A stretch of 64,000 nucleotides of DNA from Solibacillus sp. FSL K6-1523 (lineage in GTDB: Bacteria; Bacillota; Bacilli; Bacillales_A; Planococcaceae). Where the stretch lies: NCBI RefSeq assembly GCF_038005225.1, contig NZ_JBBOSU010000001.1, positions 4,070,001 through 4,134,000 of the forward strand, written 5' to 3'. The notes under the pieces were generated by a model. The model ran no database searches and was not told the origin of the DNA. It saw only the letters and a program-made list of their open reading frames with translations. The translations under genes were made by a program, and so were the position numbers. Positions 38,451-45,266 of this stretch are shown here, in pieces (positions within the stretch are counted from its first letter, which is position 1; each line of letters starts with the position of its first letter).

Positions 38451-38486
38451 AAAAGACACAATTCAATTGAATTGTGTCTTTTTTTT
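38451..38486 (+). terminator. Terminator of the CoA-transferase gene
   Basis: Perfect stem AAAAGACACAATTCA / TGAATTGTGTCTTTT with a long T-run. Confidence 0.94.
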
Positions 38487-38538
38487 GTGAATATCACAGT
38501 TTTTTTAGCAATTTATCGAGCATACTTAAATAAATACA

Positions 38539-38566
38539 GAAAAAATCTGTGACATCTGCTTAACCT
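38539..38566. repeat. Fragment of the dispersed repeat, copy F
   Basis: GAAAAAATCTGTGACATCTG runs into CTTAACCTTGATG, resembling AAAAATCTGTGATATCCGCC and GCTTAACTTGATTC of copy E with a short deletion. The stop codon of the next gene (38560-38562) lies within it. Confidence 0.5.
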
Positions 38567-38898
38567 TGATGCTTATTAAATGCATCGATTGCAGTTTGTG
38601 CGCCGCCTTCATCGATAAACTTATTTTCTTGAATAGTTAAAGTTTTAGATCCAGCTGGTGCTTGTGCTACATCGCCTGCTACGTCTCCAGTTGCGATTAA
38701 ATTTTCCTGAGTAGAATTATTTTGTGCTGTCATACTCTCGAAATTTTTCTTTTGATCTGCTATCACCTTTGTTGCTTTTGTTTTTGCATCATTTAATAAT
38801 CCGACCGCTTTATCACGGTTTTCCTTTTTACTTAACATAGAGGCCACTCCAGCAACTAAACCTGCTAAAACAACGCCTTTACCTTTTAATTTCGCCAT
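38560..38898 (-). CDS. Small YtxH-like protein of unknown function
   Basis: A 112-residue protein with a short N-terminal hydrophobic segment (GKGVVLAGLVAGVASML) followed by charged helical sequence (SKKENRDKAVGLLNDAKTKATKVIADQKKNF). This architecture resembles YtxH-type general stress proteins. The C-terminal half is low in hydrophobics. GGGAGG lies 9 bases before the ATG. The last codons and stop overlap a fragment of the dispersed repeat. Function unknown; a sigma-B or envelope role would be guesswork. Confidence 0.7.
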   Translation of the reverse strand: MAKLKGKGVVLAGLVAGVASMLSKKENRDKAVGLLNDAKTKATKVIADQKKNFESMTAQNNSTQENLIATGDVAGDVAQAPAGSKTLTIQENKFIDEGGAQTAIDAFNKHQG

Positions 38899-39105
38899 TA
38901 AGCATTCCTCCCGAAAATAAATTACCTATTAGTATTTTTACCCTAAATGCCGCATTTAAAACATTCAACATCTAACTAAACGATGTCTTCCACTCGAAAC
39001 TTTATCGCAAAAATTTCAAGTATTTATAGTATGTCTTTAATGCAATTGTTTTATTTAAGGTATTTTTGGGTAGATTATTAGTATTATCGTAAAGGAGTGG
39101 TGTAT

Positions 39106-39210
39106 ATGTTCCAAGATAAAGAAGTCGGTTTTGAGTGGATGGAAATTTCTGCTCTTTTCGGTGTAGCACTTATTATTACTACTATTATTTCACTTTTTAC
39201 AATGATGTAA
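39106..39210 (+). CDS. 34-residue membrane peptide
   Basis: A small ORF reading MFQDKEVGFEWMEISALFGV and ending in a hydrophobic helix (ALIITTIISLFTMM). AAAGGAGTGG lies 7 bases before the ATG and a terminator hairpin follows the stop directly, which supports a real gene. No family recognised. Confidence 0.65.
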   Translation: MFQDKEVGFEWMEISALFGVALIITTIISLFTMM

Positions 39211-39220
39211 ATACGAAAAG

Positions 39221-39270
39221 AAAAGGATATTCATTCACGTAAAGCGATTGTGAGCGAATATCCTTTATTT
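39221..39270 (+). terminator. Terminator after the 34-residue gene
   Basis: Stem AAAGGATATTC / GAATATCCTTT with a 22-base loop containing a smaller TTCAC / GTGAG helix. Confidence 0.75.
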
Positions 39271-39298
39271 ATTAGTCTGATTACTTGCCCGTTATTTT

Positions 39299-39580
39299 TT
39301 AAACTTTAATATCGTCGTACTCTTTACTTTTTTCAAATGCAGAAACGACATAAGAGCAAACAGCCGTCATTTTTAATTGTTCTTCACGTGCATAGTTTGC
39401 AGCTGCATCTAACAGCTTTTTCGCCATGCCTTGACCTCGTAGTACATCAGATACGTATGTGTGATCCATTGACATTACCCCGTCTTGCTCAATCCAAGTA
39501 ATTTCTGCTACACGTTGCCCATCTAGCTCATACTCAAATGCCCCTTGACCGTTACTAGATTTGTTCAATTTAAATTCCAT
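39299..39580 (-). CDS. GNAT-fold N-acetyltransferase, small type
   Basis: A 93-residue protein of the compact Gcn5-like (YjdJ/NATD1-type) family, with the acetyl-CoA loop RGQGMAKKLLDAA near residue 48 and AYELDGQRVAEITW-like strands before it. The C-terminal SYVVSAFEKSKEYDDI is typical of the group. Substrate unknown. AGGAGGGATAGT precedes the ATG. Confidence 0.85.
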   Translation of the reverse strand: MEFKLNKSSNGQGAFEYELDGQRVAEITWIEQDGVMSMDHTYVSDVLRGQGMAKKLLDAAANYAREEQLKMTAVCSYVVSAFEKSKEYDDIKV

Positions 39581-39635
39581 ACTATCCCTCCTCTTTGTAA
39601 ATTAAATATAGCATAATTCTAAATAGTATAAATAA

Positions 39636-39666
39636 TAAAAAGCCTCCATAATTGGAAGCTTTTTAA
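39636..39666 (-). terminator. Terminator of the DUF1002 gene
   Basis: Stem AAAAAGCTTCCA / TGGAGGCTTTTT (one mismatch) on the minus strand. Confidence 0.85.
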
Positions 39667-39670
39667 TCAC

Positions 39671-40591
39671 TTATTCTTTTGTAAACCAAGAAGAAATGGT
39701 ATCAATTAAATTACTAAAAAAGTTTTTTACACTTTGCCAGAAGCCTTCATCTTCTAAAATAGCTCCAAATTTTTCTTCAAACTTTGAGCTCAAATCTGAA
39801 AGCTGGCTTGATAATTTACTAAAGTCGATATTTAAATTACTAATTCGATTCATTAAATCTACTAGTATTTGGCGATCTTGATCACTTAAATTTATTTGGA
39901 ACCTTGCTAATTGATCTTCTACAATCTTTTGTACTTCTTCTTTTGTAGCAGGCTTATTTTCAGCAATTACTTTTTTAATTTCTGTTAATAGTTCTGCCAC
40001 CTTTTCATCGCTTACACCAGCCGTTTCAGCCAATGACGTAGCAACTGATAGCTCATCATTCGCAACGTCTGTACGTTCGATATTTAATGTTTCCCCTGTT
40101 TTTACCTCATATGCTTTATAAATACCTACTAATGCTGAGTGTCCTGTTACTGGCTTAGGCGCTGCAATTTCTACAATTGCATCTTCAATTCCGGCTGTTA
40201 ACATCGCACTTGCATACATTTCAGATGTTACTTGTGTAATATTTTCTGGGGTAACAACACTAATCGTTAACCCTTTCCCTTGATCTTGACGCGTAATTTT
40301 TGCAGATGAGTACATACGCGAGTTTGAGTTACTATCTTTAATGTATTTGGCTAAATCTTGTCCTGAGATTGTTATTTCATCTATTTCAGATTCCTGCTCT
40401 ACCCGTAAAGCCGTTTTTACATAGTCCTTTTCCTCGTCTGATAAATTACTTCCATAAACGACAATTGGTACACCTAATTTTTCATTGATTGGATTTTTCG
40501 GCGCCATGTCCGCTGCAAATGTGGACATTGGAAAAATACCTGAAAATAAAAGTGCAAATACTGCAAAGAGTGCAATCCATTTTTGTTTCAT
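39671..40591 (-). CDS. Secreted DUF1002 domain protein
   Basis: A 306-residue exported protein. A signal peptide (KQKWIALFAVFALLFSGIFPMSTFA, cleaved near residue 26) precedes a DUF1002 domain: GVPIVVYGSNLSDEEKDYV, the ITRQDQGKGLTISVVTPENIT stretch (about residues 98-118) and the central ALVGIYKAYE. A helical C-terminal part ends in a tryptophan/phenylalanine-rich amphipathic helix. Members are secreted proteins of unknown role in Bacillales and other Firmicutes. Confidence 0.85.
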   Translation of the reverse strand: MKQKWIALFAVFALLFSGIFPMSTFAADMAPKNPINEKLGVPIVVYGSNLSDEEKDYVKTALRVEQESEIDEITISGQDLAKYIKDSNSNSRMYSSAKITRQDQGKGLTISVVTPENITQVTSEMYASAMLTAGIEDAIVEIAAPKPVTGHSALVGIYKAYEVKTGETLNIERTDVANDELSVATSLAETAGVSDEKVAELLTEIKKVIAENKPATKEEVQKIVEDQLARFQINLSDQDRQILVDLMNRISNLNIDFSKLSSQLSDLSSKFEEKFGAILEDEGFWQSVKNFFSNLIDTISSWFTKE

Positions 40592-40653
40592 ATTAAAATA
40601 CCCCTTTCAAAATGAACATTTAATGCTATGTGCATTTACCTTATAGTACGAAT

Positions 40654-40696
40654 AAAAAAAGTAAAAGGTTGCAATGTTGTTAGCCTTTTACTTTTC
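40654..40696 (-). terminator. Terminator of the cvfB gene
   Basis: Stem AAAGTAAAAGGCT / AACCTTTTACTTT with a T-run on the minus strand. Confidence 0.85.
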
Positions 40697-40715
40697 TCTC
40701 GTTATTGTTGTTGAC

Positions 40716-41573
40716 TTAAACGATTTCCGTCCAGCCATCTTGTTGTATGATTTTACGAGCTTTCATTAATGTTCCAAGTGCGCGTTTAAATGCACCTTTA
40801 CTCATGTTGAACATTTCTTCAATTTCTTCAGGTGTTGATTTATCATGGAACGGCATTTTTCCGCCAACACTTTCTAAATAAGCGAAGATTTTTTCCGCAT
40901 CTTCCCCTAGTCTTTCGTGCTTACGTGGAAGTAATGAACCATTTAATGAGCCATCCTCTTTCACATCAATAATACGCACTTGCACATCCTGACCTAAACG
41001 TGGCTCTGCCTTCATTTCAGATTGGTGTACAAAAATACGATAAGGAGCTTCTACTCCAATTAAAAACGAACCAATTGGTAATAAACGATACGGGCGTGCA
41101 ATAATGTTTTTATTGAATGCATCCTCATGCGCACCTTCATACATTTCATTTACTTTTTCTTCTGTAATTAGACGACCAAATAAATCACCGTTGCGGTCTG
41201 TGCGTAATGTTAAATATAAATGATCCCCAGCTTGTGGCCATACTTCCTGTAGTGCAGGTAAATCTTCCGCTCGTACAAGTACTTCACGAGATGTGCCAAT
41301 ATCACAAAAAGCACCTTCTTGCGTCACTTTTAATACGCGTGCCCAGCCATAACTCGCTTCTGTAATATGCGGAATTACCGTTGTTGCTTGCAAGCTACCA
41401 CGACGGTCTGTGTATAAAAATACTTTTACGATATCTCCAATTGTTAATGTCTCTTCTACATCCGAAGTATTTAACGGAATTTCGATATCACCGTTTGTTA
41501 AAATATAGCGTGATCCTTGCTCTTCTAATATTGTTAAATCTACAACTTGTCCTGATTTCATTAATTGATTCAT
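40716..41573 (-). CDS. cvfB: CvfB-family S1 RNA-binding protein
   Basis: CvfB (YitL in B. subtilis) is an RNA-binding virulence-associated regulator in Staphylococcus. The 285-residue protein consists of S1-like OB domains (GWARVLKVTQEGAFCDIGTSREVLV; GSFLIGVEAPYRIFVHQSEM) and a C-terminal winged helix (MPFHDKSTPEEIEEMFNMSKGAFKRALG spans about 250-277). The ATG at 41573 follows AGGGGATCATAC; a longer frame lacks a site. It is 42 bases after mntR and probably cotranscribed. Confidence 0.9.
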   Translation of the reverse strand: MNQLMKSGQVVDLTILEEQGSRYILTNGDIEIPLNTSDVEETLTIGDIVKVFLYTDRRGSLQATTVIPHITEASYGWARVLKVTQEGAFCDIGTSREVLVRAEDLPALQEVWPQAGDHLYLTLRTDRNGDLFGRLITEEKVNEMYEGAHEDAFNKNIIARPYRLLPIGSFLIGVEAPYRIFVHQSEMKAEPRLGQDVQVRIIDVKEDGSLNGSLLPRKHERLGEDAEKIFAYLESVGGKMPFHDKSTPEEIEEMFNMSKGAFKRALGTLMKARKIIQQDGWTEIV

Positions 41574-41615
41574 GTATGATCCCCTTTTCCTTGTCAATCA
41601 TTACTTACTATGATT

Positions 41616-42020
41616 TTATTTCATTTGTTCTAACTTTTTTGTCAGCTCGGGCTGTTCTTCTAAAAGCTGAACAAGATCTGCAATTCGGTCTATTGAGTTC
41701 CAACTTAAATGATGTTCGATACCTTCAACGTCGTCATAAATACGTTCCTCATCAACACCAATTAGTCGTAAAAACTGTTCTAATAAATCATGTCTCTGTA
41801 CGAGGCGCTTCCCTAACTTTTGCCCTTTTGATGTCAAAGTTAACCCTCGATATTTTTCATAAATTAAATAGCCGTCTTTATCTAATTTTTGGACCATCTT
41901 TGTCACTGAGGAAGGCAGAACAGATAAAGCTTCCGCAATATCGGACACACGGGCATATCCTTTATTTTCGATGAGTAAATATATTTGTTCTATGTGGTCC
42001 TCCATACTAGGTGTTGGCAT
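41616..42020 (-). CDS. mntR: Manganese transport regulator MntR
   Basis: MntR is a DtxR-family, Mn(II)-activated repressor of manganese uptake. With the ATG at 42020 the metal ligands fall exactly at Asp8, Glu11, His77, Glu99, Glu102 and His103, as in B. subtilis MntR. The winged helix is in [20 protein letters not shown]. It has 134 residues, a few shorter at the C terminus than the 142 of B. subtilis. GAGGGGAAC precedes the start. Confidence 0.96.
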   Translation of the reverse strand: MPTPSMEDHIEQIYLLIENKGYARVSDIAEALSVLPSSVTKMVQKLDKDGYLIYEKYRGLTLTSKGQKLGKRLVQRHDLLEQFLRLIGVDEERIYDDVEGIEHHLSWNSIDRIADLVQLLEEQPELTKKLEQMK

Positions 42021-42093
42021 AGTCTGTTCCCCTCTTTCCAAATACTATCTCAAGTTTACTACATTTCCACATGAAAAGTTAACTGAAAACGGT

Positions 42094-42131
42094 AAAAGAG
42101 CCCTCTTCTCAGTGAAGAAAGCTCTTTTTTA
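42094..42131 (-). terminator. Terminator after the comFB gene
   Basis: Stem AAAGAGC / GCTCTTT enclosing CTTCTTCAC-like inner pairs; the comFB stop lies at its edge. Confidence 0.8.
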
Positions 42132-42407
42132 ATGTCTTGGATATCGATTCACTATATGAATCGCACGAATAATTTGCTTATTTATTTCCTCAAGGTTTTC
42201 TGGGGTGTTTAGTTGTTCAAATACGAAGTCTCTTGATTTTGGTGAGACTATATATCTTGCTGGCAACACATTTAATGCAATTGCATTAACATCCATCTCA
42301 CATTGCTCACAATGGCAAAAAGTTTGATACTCTACACCGTGCAACATAAAATTCACAAGCCCTCGAACAATTTCTTCCATCACATTTACCAATTTACCAT
42401 TCGACAT
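42129..42407 (-). CDS. ComFB-domain protein
   Basis: A 92-residue late-competence ComFB-like protein: VNVMEEIVRGLVNFML, the Cys-rich HCEQCEMDVNAIALNVLPARY and the end NRYPRH. In B. subtilis comFB lies between comFA and comFC, but here it is a single gene near mntR and cadA. Related domains in cyanobacteria bind cyclic di-GMP, so a signalling role is possible. The Cys pair may bind zinc. Confidence 0.85.
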   Translation of the reverse strand: MSNGKLVNVMEEIVRGLVNFMLHGVEYQTFCHCEQCEMDVNAIALNVLPARYIVSPKSRDFVFEQLNTPENLEEINKQIIRAIHIVNRYPRH

Positions 42408-42574
42408 TTCTTACTTTCGCCTCATTCAATTGTTGGTTTTATGTTACGTCTAATCATATACCGTACATTGAAATAACTCAATTATTCAGTTCCCAATCGT
42501 TATTATTTTCTAGATTCAGCATAATTATTCGTAGTGTAAACGTGATTTTTAAATTTCCATCTTATTAATTTATT

Positions 42575-44689
42575 CTATTTCGTTTTTAATAATCGTAGTG
42601 AATTCAAAATAACGAGTAAAGTTGCCCCCATATCTGCAAATATCGCAATCCACAATGTCAACCAACCAGGGATTACTAATAATAAGGCAATTACTTTTAA
42701 ACCTAAAGCGAAAATAATATTTTGCTTAATAATCTTCACTGTTTTTTTACTTAAATTGATCGTATACGGTAGCTTTGTTAAATCATCACTCATCAGCACA
42801 ACTTGTGCCGTTTCTAGAGCGGCATCCGTTCCTGCACCACCCATTGCAATACCGATATCGGCTGCTGCTAATGCAGGTGCATCATTGACACCATCCCCAA
42901 TCATCGCAACTGTACCATACTGCTGTTGTAACTCTTTCATCGCTTGTAATTTATTTTCTGGTAATAAATTCGCGCGCACATCATCAATGCTCAGTTCCTC
43001 AGCAATTTTGATTGCAGTTTGCGTTGCATCTCCTGTCAACATAACCGTATGACGAATTTTATTTTCATGAAGCACTTTGATCACTTCTTTACTTTCGTCA
43101 CGCACTTGATCCGCAATAGCAAGGACACCAAGCAGTTCTGTTTCATTCGCTGCAATAATGACCGACTTTCCTTCTGATGCCAATTTTTCAATCGTTTCAT
43201 GTAACTTTTCTGAAATTGGTACAAGTGTTTCAATCCAGTTAACGCTTCCTACATAAATCATTTGGCCATTAACGCTTGCATAAGCCCCTTTGCCCGTTAC
43301 GGATTGGAAGTTTTCTACGCTAGGGATATGAACTTTTTGCTCAAATGCTTTTGAGAGAATCGCACGCGCTAATGGGTGTTGCGATTTTTTCTCTACTGCT
43401 GCAATTTGCGCTAATAATTGCTGCTCATTTCGTCCTTCTTCAGCTAAAATCGCCACTACTTCTGGCTGACCTTTTGTTAATGTACCCGTCTTATCAAATG
43501 CCACTGCTTGAATACGACCAAGTTCTTCTAAGTAGGCGCCACCTTTAATCAATACGCCCTGTTTAGCGGCATTTCCGATAGCTGTAACAATTGCTACAGG
43601 TGTTGAAATGATTAACGCACAAGGACAACCTACTACTAATACCGCAAGCCCTTGATAAATCCAATGTTGCCAATCCCCCGTAATGAAGCCTGGAATGACC
43701 GCAACTAATAACGCGACTACCATAATAGCTGGAGTATAATATTTTGCAAAGCGGTCAACGAATTTTTGTGATGGCGCTTTTTCAGCTTGAGCTTCTTCAA
43801 CTAAATGGATAATTTTCGCGATTGTTGTATCTTCTACTCGCTTTGTCACTTTTATTTCAAGCGCACCTTCTTCATTTAGCGTGCCTGCAAATACTAAATC
43901 TTCCACCGTTTTCTTTACAGGTATTGACTCCCCTGTAATCGCAGCTTGATTCACCGTTGAAACACCCTCGATGACAATCCCATCCATCGCAATTTTTTGC
44001 CCTGGCTTGACGATTAAAATATCACCAATTTGAATATCTTCCGTTGCCACTTCCATCTCATGAAAATGTTCGCCGTGCGCTCGTTTAATAGATGCAGTGG
44101 GCGGCGCAATATCAATCAACTGTGAAATGGATTGACGCGCTTTGTTCATAGAATAGGCTTCCAACGCTTCACTGACAGCAAATAAGAATACAACAATTGC
44201 TGCTTCCTGCCACTCTCCAATAATAGCTGCACCAATAATGGCAATTGTCATTAATGTTTTCATATCAAATTCTAAGTTTCTTAAATTTTGAACTCCCGTT
44301 TTAAAAATCGGGAACCCACCTACAATAATGGCGATGGCATATAAGCTATTCGCTAGTATATGCCCTTCCCCTTTCGTAAAGCTCACAATCAAACCAAAGA
44401 AAACAAAGGCTAGTGAAAAGGCGGCTAATAGATTTTCTTTTCGCTTGTAAAATGGTATCGAATTCACTTTTTTCCGTTCATTAGCTAAAGCTACTTTTAT
44501 GCCATCAAATGCTCCAGCCTCTTCTAACTGTGCAACTGTAACGTCACCTGTAACGGTTAACTTTGCTGCACCAAAGTTTAGCTGCACCTCTTCCACAGTA
44601 GAAATTTCACGTATATTCCGTTCAAATTTCGCTGCACAATTCGCACAAGATAAATTTTCTAATCGAAATTGTTCAGTCTTTTGCGCCAT
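42575..44689 (-). CDS. cadA: Cd/Zn/Co-exporting P1B-type ATPase CadA
   Basis: Exports divalent soft metals using ATP. A single N-terminal HMA domain with CANC (Cys15 and Cys18), eight membrane helices with the CPC motif (VVGCPCALIISTP), phosphorylation site DKTGTLTKG, TGDAT and GDGVNDAPALAAADIG are all present. 704 residues. AAGGGAG lies 8 bases before the ATG at 44689; an earlier frame start overlaps cadC. It follows the cadC repressor by 5 bases. Substrate is inferred from the repressor and motif class; Zn or Cd cannot be distinguished. Confidence 0.93.
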   Translation of the reverse strand: MAQKTEQFRLENLSCANCAAKFERNIREISTVEEVQLNFGAAKLTVTGDVTVAQLEEAGAFDGIKVALANERKKVNSIPFYKRKENLLAAFSLAFVFFGLIVSFTKGEGHILANSLYAIAIIVGGFPIFKTGVQNLRNLEFDMKTLMTIAIIGAAIIGEWQEAAIVVFLFAVSEALEAYSMNKARQSISQLIDIAPPTASIKRAHGEHFHEMEVATEDIQIGDILIVKPGQKIAMDGIVIEGVSTVNQAAITGESIPVKKTVEDLVFAGTLNEEGALEIKVTKRVEDTTIAKIIHLVEEAQAEKAPSQKFVDRFAKYYTPAIMVVALLVAVIPGFITGDWQHWIYQGLAVLVVGCPCALIISTPVAIVTAIGNAAKQGVLIKGGAYLEELGRIQAVAFDKTGTLTKGQPEVVAILAEEGRNEQQLLAQIAAVEKKSQHPLARAILSKAFEQKVHIPSVENFQSVTGKGAYASVNGQMIYVGSVNWIETLVPISEKLHETIEKLASEGKSVIIAANETELLGVLAIADQVRDESKEVIKVLHENKIRHTVMLTGDATQTAIKIAEELSIDDVRANLLPENKLQAMKELQQQYGTVAMIGDGVNDAPALAAADIGIAMGGAGTDAALETAQVVLMSDDLTKLPYTINLSKKTVKIIKQNIIFALGLKVIALLLVIPGWLTLWIAIFADMGATLLVILNSLRLLKTK

Positions 44690-44694
44690 CCCGT

Positions 44695-45039
44695 TCACTC
44701 CCTTGAATGTTCGTATGCAATTGTAACGATTTGATAAACATGGTCATCCGCTAATGAGTAGTACATCAACTTACCTTCACGTGTCGATTTTGCTAAAGCA
44801 TGTTCTTTTAAATAGCGTAAATGATGGGAGGCGGTTGCTGTACTTGAACCAATAATCGCCGCAACATCACATACGCACAATCGTTTCTCTATCGTTAAAG
44901 CGTAAGCAATTTTTAAGCGCGTTTCATCTGCTAGTGCTTTTAAAAACCTAGCAACTTTTGAAAGCTCTGGCATTTGTTGTTGTACACGTTGTACTGCCTC
45001 TTCATTAATCGTAATCACTTCACAAGTTTCCTTTGTCAC
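44695..45039 (-). CDS. cadC: ArsR-family metal-responsive repressor CadC
   Basis: A 114-residue SmtB/ArsR repressor controlling cadA. The winged helix is STATASHHLRYLKEHALAKS, and the alpha-3 metal motif is LCVCDVA (Cys55 and Cys57). An N-terminal Cys6 is present, but the second N-terminal cysteine of S. aureus CadC (Cys11) is replaced, so the site may have three thiols. The start is GTG after GAGGTGATGAT. Operators flank its promoter. Confidence 0.92.
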   Translation of the reverse strand: MTKETCEVITINEEAVQRVQQQMPELSKVARFLKALADETRLKIAYALTIEKRLCVCDVAAIIGSSTATASHHLRYLKEHALAKSTREGKLMYYSLADDHVYQIVTIAYEHSRE

Positions 45040-45050
45040 ATCATCACCTC

Positions 45051-45070
45051 ATTCAAATGTTCGTTTGATT
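45051..45070. promoter_or_regulatory. CadC-type operator 1
   Basis: Imperfect inverted repeat ATTCAAATG-TTCG-TTTGATT just downstream of the -10 box of the cadCA promoter. Confidence 0.65.
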
Positions 45071-45072
45071 GT

Positions 45073-45101
45073 ATTATAACTTAATGCTACATCTTATTCA
45101 A
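45073..45101 (-). promoter_or_regulatory. cadC-cadA promoter
   Basis: TTGAAT (45096-45101) and perfect TATAAT (45073-45078), 17 bases apart on the minus strand. The -35 box lies inside operator 2 and operator 1 follows the -10 box, so repressor binding would block polymerase. Confidence 0.78.
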
Positions 45102-45115
45102 ACCAACGTTTGAAT
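45096..45115. promoter_or_regulatory. CadC-type operator 2
   Basis: Perfect inverted repeat ATTCAAAC-CAAC-GTTTGAAT. Same half-site (TTCAAA) as operator 1. Confidence 0.72.
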
Positions 45116-45198
45116 GTCCGGGACAATTAGAAGGTATTTTATAAATATTTGAGTATGTATATGCTTGACTAACGGAGACATACGTGACGGACATAGCA

Positions 45199-45238
45199 TA
45201 AAAAAAGGGTTTCAACACAAGGTCGAAATCCCTTTTTC
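45199..45238 (-). terminator. Terminator of the penicillin-acylase-like gene
   Basis: Stem AAAGGGATTTCGACC / GTTTCAACCC-type pairing with a T-run on the minus strand. Confidence 0.75.
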
Positions 45239-45266
45239 ATATTATTTTTTCTTTACTTCCGATTCT

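Noticed and set aside
41381-41974. 197-codon plus-strand frame
   Set aside because: Antisense to cvfB and mntR, whose metal ligands and motifs are intact.
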